From JAISGQ01 sp045604155 (GTDB lineage Bacteria; Bacillota; Clostridia; Oscillospirales; Acutalibacteraceae), in the NCBI GenBank assembly GCA_045604155.1, contig JAZUNN010000073.1, forward strand, positions 62,001 through 126,000: 64,000 nt of DNA, read 5' to 3'. The notes below the pieces were generated by a model. That model worked only from the letters and a program-made list of their open reading frames with translations. It was not told the DNA's origin and did not search any database. Each line of letters begins with the position of its first letter. Position 1 is the stretch's first letter. Position numbers and translations under genes: made by a program. Shown here in pieces: positions 17,741 through 25,982 of this stretch.

Positions 17741-17780
17741 CGGATAAACTAAGTTTTAACTCAAACTAATTGTATTAAAA

Positions 17781-19127
17781 TTAGCCAACGTTAATCTCGG
17801 GGTAACGAGTCTTAACGGAGTCGAGGAATGCACCGTAAGCGGTGTCATAATCTGCAGCACCAGTGAAGTAGTCCTTCATGTAGGTCTGGAGATCCTCGTT
17901 GAGGAGCTGATCGTACATGGTGTGGTTTTCCCAAACGATGTTGTCAGCCATGCCTACGAAGATAGCAACGTCGTTCTGGCCGCCGAGGAACTCGGAAGCG
18001 TAGGTAGCGTCGTTAGCAACAGCCTCGTTTACCTTCTTGTTGTTGGTGAACTGAGCGTCGTTCTTGATGAGGTTGGTGCAAACTTCTTCATCAACGGTGA
18101 ATGCGGTGAAGATGTCCTTAAGCATGGTGGGGTTGTCAGAACCGGTAGCTGCGAGGAGCCATGTGCCGCCCCAGAAGTGAGCCTGAGGACCTTCGATGAT
18201 AGCCCAGTCGCCCATGGTGTTGGTGTCGCCTTCGTGTGCGGGACCCATGCAGAAGTTGAAGTACCAAGCAGGACCAAAGAAGCACATGGTCTTACCGGTG
18301 GAAGCCATCTCGTTGTTCTTGTCGCCATCCCAGATGCCGTAGGGGAGGGTGTAACCGTTGTCCATGAAGGTCTTGGTCTGAGTGATCCAAGCTTCGAGAC
18401 CCTTGTCGAGTACGAGGTTGTTGGAACCATCAACCCAAGCGGTGGTGCAGTTGTTGGAGAAGGTTCTGTAGGTCTCAGCGTAGGAAGCGGTCATGTAATA
18501 ACCCTTAGCCTTAGCTTCAACTGCTACAGCTTCGAAATCTGCCCAAGAACCGAGCTTAGCCTGAACCTCAGCGGGATCGTCGGTGCCAAGAACGTCCTTA
18601 GCGATGGAACGACGATAGATGAGAGCAGAGGGGCAGCACTGGAAGGAAACACCCTTGCACTCGCCGTTGCGAGTATCGGTGCAAGCCTTGATGGTGTAAT
18701 CATACATGGTGTCAACGTTAGCATAGCCGATTTCGTCGATGCTCATGGTGTAGTCAGAATCTACATACTTCTGGATGTAGTCTGCCTCAGCGAGGAACAT
18801 GTCGATCTTTTCATCAGCTGCAGCCTTATCCTGAGCGAGGAGAGCCTCGTCAAGCTTCTGCTGGTAAACGCCGCCGTCAGAAGGATTGATGATCCAGTTA
18901 ACGGTGATGCCTTCGGGAACAGTGTAGTACTTATCGAAGAAGCCCTTGAACTCTTCGTTCCAAGCGTAGATGTTAAATACTGCGCCTTCGGGATCCTCAA
19001 CGGGTTCGTCAGTGCCGGTAACAACGGGGTCTACAGTAGTAGGCTCGTCGGTTTCCTTTTCGCCGCATGCTGCGAAAACAGTAACGAGCATGAGAGCTGC
19101 GAGAAGAAGTGCGATAAGTTTCTTCAT
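17781..19127 (-). CDS. Sugar-binding lipoprotein of CUT1 ABC transporter
   Basis: Extracellular solute-binding protein (family 1), 448 residues. Signal peptide with lipobox VFAAC (Cys20), then a short acidic Thr-rich linker and the two-lobed binding fold starting AVFNIYAWNEEFKGFFDKYY. Aromatic residues expected for sugar stacking are frequent (GPAWYFNFCMGP, FWGGTWLLAA). GGAGG lies upstream of the ATG. It is transcribed first, with a leader of about 330 bases, and precedes two permease genes. The sugar is unknown; beta-glucan oligosaccharides are suggested by the neighbouring cellulases. Confidence 0.93.
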   Translation of the reverse strand: MKKLIALLLAALMLVTVFAACGEKETDEPTTVDPVVTGTDEPVEDPEGAVFNIYAWNEEFKGFFDKYYTVPEGITVNWIINPSDGGVYQQKLDEALLAQDKAAADEKIDMFLAEADYIQKYVDSDYTMSIDEIGYANVDTMYDYTIKACTDTRNGECKGVSFQCCPSALIYRRSIAKDVLGTDDPAEVQAKLGSWADFEAVAVEAKAKGYYMTASYAETYRTFSNNCTTAWVDGSNNLVLDKGLEAWITQTKTFMDNGYTLPYGIWDGDKNNEMASTGKTMCFFGPAWYFNFCMGPAHEGDTNTMGDWAIIEGPQAHFWGGTWLLAATGSDNPTMLKDIFTAFTVDEEVCTNLIKNDAQFTNNKKVNEAVANDATYASEFLGGQNDVAIFVGMADNIVWENHTMYDQLLNEDLQTYMKDYFTGAADYDTAYGAFLDSVKTRYPEINVG

Positions 19128-19455
19128 GAATTTTTCCTCCTAATAAATTATGACTGATATGGTTAGTCATCAAGGAAGCTTAGGAACCGGACTGGTTCAC
19201 CACGCCATTCCGGAGCATCGGCTCTCCCTTATGACTTATACCCGATTTAATTTTGGACTTTTCTCTTTCGGAGAAGACGTCCAAGATGATATTAACACGT
19301 TCTCCCAACAAAATCAACTATTTTTTTGAAGTTTTTTCAGAAATTTTATTGCGAAATTTTGCGCAACATTTTCTCGCAATGTTTCTGATCTGTTGTGCGT
19401 GTATTAACCACCTGATTGAGATGCGCAACATTTTCTTATGTATGTCTGCATTTAT
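19128..19455 (-). promoter_or_regulatory. Long structured leader of the binding-protein gene with repeated TGCGCAAC motifs
   Basis: About 330 bases between the predicted start of transcription and the ATG. Two TGCGCAACATTT 12-mers stand at 19360-19371 and 19422-19433. The first is enclosed in an inverted repeat ATTGCGA (19348-19354) / TCGCAAT (19374-19380). A hairpin with outer stem TTGGAC/GTCCAA (minus strand) lies at about 19252-19285. It resembles no riboswitch class I know. The motifs read as DNA operator sites downstream of the promoter. Confidence 0.6.
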
Positions 19456-19461
19456 GTCATT

Positions 19462-19490
19462 ATTATAGCGGACATTTGGTATAATTTCAA
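19462..19490 (-). promoter_or_regulatory. Promoter of the sugar ABC transporter operon
   Basis: On the minus strand TTGAAA (19485-19490) and TATAAT (19462-19467) with a 17-base spacer, an almost perfect sigma-A promoter. The upstream stretch 19491-19769 is AT-rich and shows no gene. Confidence 0.85.
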
Positions 19491-19769
19491 CTACAAATAT
19501 TAAAAAAATTTGAATAGGAATCGAAATCTAATTTGAACACAGACTTTTTTAATTGACTTTATTTTGAGAAGTTTTATTGTTAATCGGAAAATCAAATCTA
19601 TATTTTGGGCTTATTTGTCCTGTTATCCCGATTTGTGGCTTATGATGGGCTCATTTTTGACAAGTATTGCATTTTCAGAAATTAAGTATTTTAAGTAAAT
19701 TTTAAGCATTTTAATCTATTTTCCATTTCTTTTAATTTCATTTTCGGACTTTTTTGGGGCTCTCAAGCA

Positions 19770-19812
19770 CAAAAAACGCACCCAAATGACATCAGATGTC
19801 TTTCGGGTGCGT
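19770..19812 (-). terminator. Terminator after the HTH protein gene
   Basis: Outer stem ACGCACCC (19777-19784) with GGGTGCGT (19805-19812) and an inner GACATC/GATGTC stem. On the minus strand it runs into TTTTTT. It follows the HTH gene by about 115 bases. A TGTTGCGCA motif, the reverse of the operator-like 9-mer seen nearby, sits beside it at 19821-19829. Confidence 0.85.
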
Positions 19813-19927
19813 CTGCAATTTGTTGCGCATAGTGTTGTAGGGGATGTTTTCTGTATACTATTATATATATAAGCAGCCCCACAAAAGAAGTCATCTCTCC
19901 CTCATCAGAGAGAGCCCGGGATGGACT

Positions 19928-20392
19928 TTATATCTTCTTTGTCTGTTTTCTGATTATTTTCAGCATGGCTGCTGCAAAATCCGCATTGCCTCGCACAATA
20001 TAATGGGCTTTTCCTGCTTCTCTTTCGTATTCAAAGGTGATCCTGCCTTTTGAAAAGTTATTTGCAGGGTCATCCTTTTCTGCGTATATACGGGCTGCGA
20101 TTTCCTTTGCAGCACTCTCTTCACAGCAATAATCAACCATAACACACACATCAGGATTGGATGAGTCGCAGGAAGAAAGGAGAAAATTGTCCATCTCTCC
20201 GCTCTTTTTCTCCACTTCCTCACCGGGAGTGCGGAACAATGCCTCAATATCATCGGCGGTAAAACGCCACTGTCCACCGATCTTTTTGCCTTTGAGTCTT
20301 CCGTCCTTGAGATAATTTCTTATAGTTCTATCGGTAAGGCCTGTTTTCTGAGCAACATCTTCCACGGTATAAAGCTTATCGTATTCAAGCAT
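19928..20392 (-). CDS. Excisionase-type helix-turn-helix protein
   Basis: A 154-residue protein. The first 55 residues are a MerR/excisionase-like winged helix (LYTVEDVAQKTGLTDRTIRNYLKDGRLKGKKIGGQWRFTADDIEALF), a DNA-binding module. The remaining 95 residues (CDSSNPDVCVMVDYCCEE onwards) match no domain I recognise; they contain four cysteines and could bind a ligand or partner. The start at 20392 has GGAGGG 7 bases upstream, unlike an ATG 39 bases further up. It follows the MATE gene region but runs toward its own terminator, so it is probably monocistronic. Target genes are unknown. Confidence 0.75.
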   Translation of the reverse strand: MLEYDKLYTVEDVAQKTGLTDRTIRNYLKDGRLKGKKIGGQWRFTADDIEALFRTPGEEVEKKSGEMDNFLLSSCDSSNPDVCVMVDYCCEESAAKEIAARIYAEKDDPANNFSKGRITFEYEREAGKAHYIVRGNADFAAAMLKIIRKQTKKI

Positions 20393-20463
20393 TGTTATCC
20401 CTCCTGTCAGTATGTTTTCATTATATTTCATATCCTTTCATATGTCAAGCATATGAAATTTAC

Positions 20464-21849
20464 TTATGCCTTTGCTTTTGTCTTTGTGATTACCTTTAAT
20501 TTGCCTGCAATGAGCATACGGCTGATTATGAAATAGCATATTCCGTTGAGTGCCATTGCCACAAACCAGGAGGAGGGATAGACACTGTAGAGGGTGAAAA
20601 GTGTGGGGGAAGCTTTAAATATGGTATAAATAAATACGATTCTGAAGCCGCAGACACCCAGTAGTGAGCTTATCATGGGAAGGAATGAACGTCCCATGCC
20701 TCTCAGGCAGCCTGCAAAGACATTCATCAGTGCGAAAATCCAATAAGTCAGACCGACAAGCTTTGTTCTGTTTAGTCCGCATTCGATAACCTGGGGGTCG
20801 GAATTGTATATTGCCAGAAGCTTATCACCGAAGAAGAACATGACAAGTCCCAGTGCGATGGAAATTCCTGCGGAAAGAACTGCACATATTGCGCAGACTC
20901 TGCGCACCCTTTTGTATTTTCCTGCGCCTACATTCTGACCTGTAAAGTTTATGGAGGTGTCTGCAACGCCCGAAACAGCCACATTCATAAAGCCTTCGAT
21001 GCTGACTGCGGCGGTATGGGCTGCCATTGCTGCTTCTCCGAAGGAGTTGATCGTGGACTGGATAAGTACATTCGAAAAGGAGAAAAGGGCATTCTGCAGA
21101 CCGATGGGAAGTCCGACTTTCAGCATCATTACGAGCTTTTTGCTGTGGATTTTCAGCTTTGAGGGTATGAGTCGTATAGAGCTGTCGGCGTGCATCAGGC
21201 TGATTATGACCAGCACTGCGGATATCATCTGGGAGACAACAGTTGCTATGGCAACTCCTGCAACGTCCATGCCGAAAGCTATGACCATTACCGCATTGAG
21301 ACCTACATTAACGATTCCTGAAAGGGTAAGGAAATAAAGGGGTCTTTTGGTATCACCCACGGCACGGAGGGTAGATGCACCGAAATTATATATGGTTGTA
21401 AAAGGCATTCCGAGGAAATAGATGCGTATGTAAAGAAGGGATTTGTCTATAACCTCGTCAGGTGTACCCATTGCGGTGAGCAAGGGTTCTGCAACTATCT
21501 GTCCGATAAGGCACACGGCAATACCTGTTATAAGACTTGTAAGTGCCGCTGTGTGGACGGTTTTGCTGACTTCCTTGTCATCCCCCGCTCCCTTGAACTG
21601 GGCAATTATTATGCTTCCGCCAAGGAAAAATCCGATAAACAGATTTGTTACCAGATGGATTATTGATGATGTTGAGCCTACTGCCGCCAGTGCATTCTTT
21701 CCGTCCTCTGCAAATCTTCCCACAACTATGGAGTCTGCTGCATTGTACAGCAGCTGAAGCATATTTGACAGAATGACGGGCACTGCAAATTTCAGCATTT
21801 TTCCCAGCAGAGGTCCGCTGGTCATATCTATTTCGTTTCGTCTTGCCAT
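20464..21849 (-). CDS. MATE family multidrug/metabolite exporter
   Basis: A 461-residue membrane protein with twelve predicted segments in two homologous halves and the MATE start MTSGPLLGKMLKFAVPVILSNMLQLLYNAADSIVVGRFAED. MATE proteins export drugs or metabolites in exchange for Na+ or H+. The conserved GASTLRAVGDTKRPLYFL and AGCLRGMGRSFLPM loops are present at equivalent places in the halves. GGGAG lies before the ATG. The substrate cannot be inferred; the neighbours give no hint. Confidence 0.92.
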   Translation of the reverse strand: MARRNEIDMTSGPLLGKMLKFAVPVILSNMLQLLYNAADSIVVGRFAEDGKNALAAVGSTSSIIHLVTNLFIGFFLGGSIIIAQFKGAGDDKEVSKTVHTAALTSLITGIAVCLIGQIVAEPLLTAMGTPDEVIDKSLLYIRIYFLGMPFTTIYNFGASTLRAVGDTKRPLYFLTLSGIVNVGLNAVMVIAFGMDVAGVAIATVVSQMISAVLVIISLMHADSSIRLIPSKLKIHSKKLVMMLKVGLPIGLQNALFSFSNVLIQSTINSFGEAAMAAHTAAVSIEGFMNVAVSGVADTSINFTGQNVGAGKYKRVRRVCAICAVLSAGISIALGLVMFFFGDKLLAIYNSDPQVIECGLNRTKLVGLTYWIFALMNVFAGCLRGMGRSFLPMISSLLGVCGFRIVFIYTIFKASPTLFTLYSVYPSSWFVAMALNGICYFIISRMLIAGKLKVITKTKAKA

Positions 21850-21916
21850 TTCCGTAATCTCCCGAATTCCTTTTTCTTACTTAAATTATATCACCCGGCA
21901 TGAGAATGTACACGCA

Positions 21917-21971
21917 CAAAACGGACTGATTAATTGGAGAATAAGGTCCTACTCTCCGATTATCAGTCCGT
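21917..21971 (-). terminator. Terminator overlapping the end of the GNAT gene
   Basis: Stem ACGGACTGAT (21921-21930) with ATCAGTCCGT (21962-21971), extended by TGGAGA/TCTCC; on the minus strand it is followed by TTTTG. The upstream arm is the last codons of the acetyltransferase gene, which ends at 21949. Confidence 0.8.
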
Positions 21972-22470
21972 AGCGGGCTACATCTCTGTAAATACCGTTC
22001 TTTTTTATTTCTTCCCTGCTTATTCCCTCAAAGGCAAAGCCCATTTTTTCAAGCACTCGTCTTGAAGGGATATTATCAGCAAAGACAGTTGCGGAAATTC
22101 TGTGAAGGGAATATCGCTCTGCTGCGGCAGGGAGAAAAGCCCTCAACGCTTCTGATGCATGGCCTTTGCCTCGATATTCCGCTCCGATAATGTAATCTAT
22201 GGCTGCACGGTCGTGGTTTTTTGCTATGGCATTAAGTCCGATTATTCCGATCAGCCTGCCGTTTTTTTCAATGCCAAGCTGCCAGCCTGTACCGTTTTTC
22301 TTCCAGTTTATGCGGGTCAGTATTATTGTTTCCGCCTTTTTTATGTCCATCGGGAAGGGAATTCCCACTGTCATTTCGGAAACAGTGCTGTCTGAGAGGA
22401 TTTCTGCAAGAGATAAAGCATCCTTTATTTCAAGAGGGCGAAGGATAAGCTCGCCTGACTTTATCACCAT
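21949..22470 (-). CDS. GNAT family N-acetyltransferase (RimJ/RimL-like)
   Basis: A 173-residue acetyl-CoA-dependent acyltransferase of the RimJ/RimL subgroup. It starts SGELILRPLEIKDALSLAEIL and has the acetyl-CoA loop YIIGAEYRGKGHASEALRAFLPAA (about residues 91-114) and the C-terminal NIPSRRVLEKMGFAFEGISREEIKKNGIYRDVARYGLI typical of this subgroup. The acceptor may be a protein N-terminus or a small molecule. It overlaps the preceding DUF2804 gene by seven bases, with AGGAGGT 9 bases before the ATG. Confidence 0.9.
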   Translation of the reverse strand: MVIKSGELILRPLEIKDALSLAEILSDSTVSEMTVGIPFPMDIKKAETIILTRINWKKNGTGWQLGIEKNGRLIGIIGLNAIAKNHDRAAIDYIIGAEYRGKGHASEALRAFLPAAAERYSLHRISATVFADNIPSRRVLEKMGFAFEGISREEIKKNGIYRDVARYGLIIGE

Positions 22471-23510
22471 TTGCCCCGTACCTCCTCGCTGCAGCCACGG
22501 ATTCCGTCCAGCACAAGTCTTTGTACGTTACCTTCGTTATCTCTCAGCATCAACGTGCCGTAAAACAAGCCGAAAACCATCTCCCGGCTGAGTTTTACAA
22601 GTCCGAGAGTGCCAACTTCCGTCACCTCGCTGCAGTCGGGTACCATGCGAAGATTGATATCTCCCTCTTCCCCTACAAATCCCCACGCCTCTTTTTCGGG
22701 ATCTGAAGGTACAGTTATATCAATCTCACCGATTTTATACACTTTTCCTTTATAGAAGAATGCATTTTCTCCGCATTCACTGCGGTCTCCGAAGCCCTTG
22801 CCAAGAATAAATCCGAAAGGCTCACCGTTGTGGAATGTGCTTGCTGTGCTGCGCACTCTGTCTGCACTGCGGGGCATGACCCCTCTTGACCATTCGTAAG
22901 TGCCAAGAGTATCCTTCGGGTCAAAATGGGTTTCTATTCCTGCGCAGCGCATAAGCGCTGAAACAGGCATGCAGTGGGTCCTGTGGGATGCATAAAACTC
23001 ACTTTTGTTTTTGAAGGGAATGACTGTGTGCAGGCTCTCACCTTCGGGGATTGAGAAAACCGCTGTCAGATAAAGCTCCCTGACATCGTCAAAATTCGGG
23101 CATCTGACAGTCAGTCGCCTTTCATTCTGACCTCTCGTTATATTTATTGATATGTTTCTGGAGCGGTACACTGTATCGCCAAATCCGCTGCTGTTGGGGA
23201 GCTCATATCTGCCGAGGCTTGCGGCCTCGGTGTATGCCGCACTTTTATGCCAGCCTTCCTTAAGGTCTGTGACGCTTACAGCCGTTACTCCCACACTGCT
23301 GCAGTCAGCTATGGAAAAGGATATCTGCCATCTTTCATTTCCGAATGTATATGTGTCCCATTCTCTTACAGCCATGCGTTTTATAAAGGATACGTCACTG
23401 CGGTCGTAGCCCGGCATCTCCTGAGAATTCCAGCCGAAACCTGCAAGCTGACCCTTTTCATCAAGGAGTCTTCCCTTTCCCTCAAGCCTCCTCTGGGCTG
23501 AATATGCCAT
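22464..23510 (-). CDS. DUF2804 family protein
   Basis: A 348-residue protein resembling the DUF2804 family: a beta-rich protein starting AYSAQRRLEGKGRLLDEKGQLAGFGWN, with WQISFSIADCS, ETHFDPKDTLGTYEWSRGVMP and FGFILGKGFGDRSECGENAFFYKG. The fold is thought to be related to lipocalin-like or tocopherol cyclase-like barrels; no reaction is known. It has no signal peptide. I placed the start at 23510 because AAAGG is 9 bases upstream; an ATG at 23519 leaves only two bases of spacing. It is coupled to the GNAT gene by a seven-base overlap. Confidence 0.75.
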   Translation of the reverse strand: MAYSAQRRLEGKGRLLDEKGQLAGFGWNSQEMPGYDRSDVSFIKRMAVREWDTYTFGNERWQISFSIADCSSVGVTAVSVTDLKEGWHKSAAYTEAASLGRYELPNSSGFGDTVYRSRNISINITRGQNERRLTVRCPNFDDVRELYLTAVFSIPEGESLHTVIPFKNKSEFYASHRTHCMPVSALMRCAGIETHFDPKDTLGTYEWSRGVMPRSADRVRSTASTFHNGEPFGFILGKGFGDRSECGENAFFYKGKVYKIGEIDITVPSDPEKEAWGFVGEEGDINLRMVPDCSEVTEVGTLGLVKLSREMVFGLFYGTLMLRDNEGNVQRLVLDGIRGCSEEVRGKW

Positions 23511-23600
23511 ATATATCATTGCCTTTCTTTTCTCGGTGATTCTATTTTACCACATATTCTGCGAAAAAAATTATTTTTTGCAAAATTTTTCATTTTACTA

Positions 23601-23630
23601 TTGACAATAGTGTGTACCACACACTATAAT
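23601..23630 (+). promoter_or_regulatory. Promoter and PadR operator
   Basis: TTGACA at 23601-23606 and TATAAT at 23625-23630, spaced 18 bases. The spacer holds a perfect 9-base inverted repeat ATAGTGTGT (23607-23615), ACC, ACACACTAT (23619-23627), which also covers part of the -10 box. This is where an autoregulating PadR repressor would bind. Confidence 0.88.
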
Positions 23631-23662
23631 GCATACAACGATAACATTTACGGAGGGATATT

Positions 23663-24010
23663 GTGAACACAGACGAGATCGTATCCGGTCTGATACTGGA
23701 ATTGAGGCGAGGCACTCTTATTCTGCTGGTTTTAAGCCGTCTTGAAAAGCCGACCTACGGCTACAGCCTTGTCAGTGAGCTGGAAAAGGGCGGTATTCCT
23801 GTTGAGGCAAACACTCTTTATCCGCTTATGAGAAGGCTTGAAAGTCAGGGACTTCTTAAAAGCGAATGGGAAACAGGCGGCAGCAAGCCGAGAAAATACT
23901 ATGTGCTTACAGACGACGGCAAAGAGGTTCTGGAAAGAATGAAAAAGCACTGGGATGCTTTTTCTGAAAATGTGAAAAATATATTGGAGGGTAACATTGA
24001 TGAACAATAA
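23663..24010 (+). CDS. PadR family transcriptional regulator
   Basis: A 115-residue winged-helix repressor. The PadR domain is clear: ELRRGTLILLVLSRLEKPTYGYSLVSELEKGGIPVEANTLYPLMRRLESQGLLKSEW, with the wing GGSKPRKYYVLTDDGKEVLERM and a C-terminal helix for dimerisation. It starts with GTG, 5 bases after GGAGGG. It overlaps the next gene, a membrane protein with a PadR-associated N-terminal domain, by 11 bases; such pairs are usually co-regulated. An operator-like palindrome lies in its promoter. Confidence 0.93.
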   Translation: MNTDEIVSGLILELRRGTLILLVLSRLEKPTYGYSLVSELEKGGIPVEANTLYPLMRRLESQGLLKSEWETGGSKPRKYYVLTDDGKEVLERMKKHWDAFSENVKNILEGNIDEQ

Positions 24011-24998
24011 TGAAATTATCAGCCGCTATGTATATGCGGTTACAAGACTTCTTCCCAAGAAAAACCGTGAGGATGTGGCAAAGGAACTGACAGCAAATAT
24101 TGATGATATGCTGGAGGCAAGATGCGGCGAAATAACTCCCACCGAAAAGGATGTACGTGTTGTTCTTGCTGAGCTTGGCACCCCCGATGAGCTTGCTCAG
24201 AAGTACGATACCGACCCCTTTGACCATCTTATCGGCGGAATATATTACACAAAATACAAGCTGGTTCTTAAAATAGTTCTTATCGCTGCTGTTGTCGGTT
24301 CTGTTCTTGCTTTTGTTCTCGGTCTTCTTTTTGATCGTGACAAGCCTGTGTTTGAATTTATTACGGAATGGGTATTCTCCGCATTCCCCGGTATGCTTCT
24401 TTCCGCTTTTGCCATAATCACCCTTGTTTTTATTATTCTTGAGCGCAAAAAAGTAAGTCTGGGAGACAATATTGAAAATCTGCCCAGTGTGCCCAAAAAA
24501 CAGGAGAAAATCAAAGTTGCAGACTGTGTTGTTGACATCTGCTTTGCGGTTTTCTTCACCGTTGTGATCCTCTGGTTTGGCGATGTTGTTCCCGTTATTG
24601 CCACTGTCGGCTCCGAGGGTGCAGATATCCGCACCATTACCCTTTTCAACATGGATGCAGTAAGCAAGGCTTGGATTCCCCTTGTTGTCTGGACTCTTAT
24701 GACCGTTATCCGCAACGTTATCCGAATTATTGAAGGACGCCGCAATATGACGGTTTTCGTGTCAGGTCTTATCACAGGCGTTGTATCCATTGTATGTGCG
24801 TATATCTTCCTTGTCGGATGCAATGTTTTCAACATGGACGGTCTTCGTGAGGCTGCTGCAATGACAGGCGACGCCCAGGATGTTATGACAAAATTCTTTG
24901 AGCACATTGATATAGTTCTTTTTGCCTGCATCACCTTCGGTCATGTGATAGATATTATTGTAAATCTCGTTCATACAATAAAAGGAAAGAGCGAATAA
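24000..24998 (+). CDS. PadR-associated membrane protein with HAAS-type N-terminal domain
   Basis: A 332-residue membrane protein. The first 75 residues (EIISRYVYAVTRLLPKKNREDVAKELTANIDDML, then LAELGTPDELAQKYD) form the helical domain typical of proteins encoded beside PadR regulators. Six or more membrane segments follow (about 86-105, 120-145, 180-205, 225-240, 255-280, 305-325). The function is unknown; relatives act in membrane stress or envelope sensing. The ATG at 24000 is preceded by GGAGG. The gene lies inside the PadR transcription unit and ends in a terminator. Confidence 0.8.
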   Translation: MNNNEIISRYVYAVTRLLPKKNREDVAKELTANIDDMLEARCGEITPTEKDVRVVLAELGTPDELAQKYDTDPFDHLIGGIYYTKYKLVLKIVLIAAVVGSVLAFVLGLLFDRDKPVFEFITEWVFSAFPGMLLSAFAIITLVFIILERKKVSLGDNIENLPSVPKKQEKIKVADCVVDICFAVFFTVVILWFGDVVPVIATVGSEGADIRTITLFNMDAVSKAWIPLVVWTLMTVIRNVIRIIEGRRNMTVFVSGLITGVVSIVCAYIFLVGCNVFNMDGLREAAAMTGDAQDVMTKFFEHIDIVLFACITFGHVIDIIVNLVHTIKGKSE

Positions 24999-24999
24999 A

Positions 25000-25032
25000 C
25001 AAAAAAGAGTCGACTTTCGTCGGCTCTTTTTT
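25000..25032. terminator. Bidirectional terminator between convergent genes
   Basis: A-rich arm, GAGTCGAC, TTTC loop, GTCGGCTC and a T-rich arm give a 13-pair stem with T tracts on both strands. It serves the PadR operon on the plus strand and the membrane protein gene at 25042 on the minus strand. Confidence 0.9.
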
Positions 25033-25041
25033 AATAATAAT

Positions 25042-25887
25042 TTATTCTGCTGTGAGTATTTCAGGATGAGCTTCAAGTATTCTGTCAAGGACTATTTTAG
25101 CCTTTTCATAGTTGTAGCTCAGGTCTTCATCTGCTGCATACTTATCTGTCATTTTCAGCAGGCAGATGCCGAATTTGTCCGACTCGCCCGATTCAACACA
25201 CCTGTTGAGAACATCGACCCAGGTGATTTCTATCCAGCGGGGTGCGCCCTTGTAGCTTTCAAAAATCTCCTCGCCGTAGCCTTCGACCATCATCTCATAA
25301 AGACCTTCATCGACTATCCACAGCATCTGGTCAGGCTCGCCGTTGAGGTGTTCCTGAACTATGCCGTAGTAGGCTGCAGTTGCAAAATTGCCTTCGTCTG
25401 AAATATCAAACTTTCTGACACTCGCTGCTTTTTCACCATTATGATCCCAGTCATCGCAATAATTTGCAAGGTCCTCTGCAATCTCCTGCTGTATGTTTAT
25501 CGGGAAATCGGTCTGGCTTATATACATTGCGGCCTTTATATCATATTTTGCAGGGATTGAGGTGACTATAAGATAAATAATTATTGCCACCGCACCGATT
25601 GCAATGGAGATAACTGCCTTGTTTCTGTACCAGAAACTTTCAATGCGCTTGAAAACATTCTGCTTTGGCGCAACATATTCGCCGATGTGAGATTCACGGG
25701 CTTTTATCTCATCAAGGATTTCCTTTTCCGCTTCTTCGGAATCAGGGCCCAAATAGTCGTCATCTATGGTGATAATTACACCCTCGTCTTCCTCTGCCGG
25801 AATTTCCTCAGCTGCAGCTTCTTCCACGATTTTTTCCTCTGTTTCGGATTCACAGATTTCGATCTCTTCAGGAAGCTTCTCGTCCAT
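25042..25887 (-). CDS. Single-pass membrane protein of unknown function
   Basis: I do not recognise this 281-residue protein. The first 85 residues are highly acidic (MDEKLPEEIEICESETEEK and similar), then comes a basic-aromatic stretch (KRIESFWYRNKA) and one membrane segment at about residues 91-111. The C-terminal 170 residues are probably extracellular, with no cysteine pattern of note, and contain YISQTDFPINIQQEIAEDLANYCDDWD. The shape resembles proteins with an acidic cytosolic tail and a small outer domain. It lies alone between convergent and tandem neighbours. Confidence 0.6.
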   Translation of the reverse strand: MDEKLPEEIEICESETEEKIVEEAAAEEIPAEEDEGVIITIDDDYLGPDSEEAEKEILDEIKARESHIGEYVAPKQNVFKRIESFWYRNKAVISIAIGAVAIIIYLIVTSIPAKYDIKAAMYISQTDFPINIQQEIAEDLANYCDDWDHNGEKAASVRKFDISDEGNFATAAYYGIVQEHLNGEPDQMLWIVDEGLYEMMVEGYGEEIFESYKGAPRWIEITWVDVLNRCVESGESDKFGICLLKMTDKYAADEDLSYNYEKAKIVLDRILEAHPEILTAE

Positions 25888-25982
25888 TCAAAAGCTCCTC
25901 CTTTTTTCATAATTCCATGTTATTTTACCATTTATATGTGTAAAGTCAATGATCTAATTTTTATGAAAGTATGAAAAGAGTA

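Noticed and set aside
19885..19925. Another copy of the two-hairpin repeat
   Set aside because: Only a weak CTCTC...GAGAG hairpin resembles it; the rest does not match.
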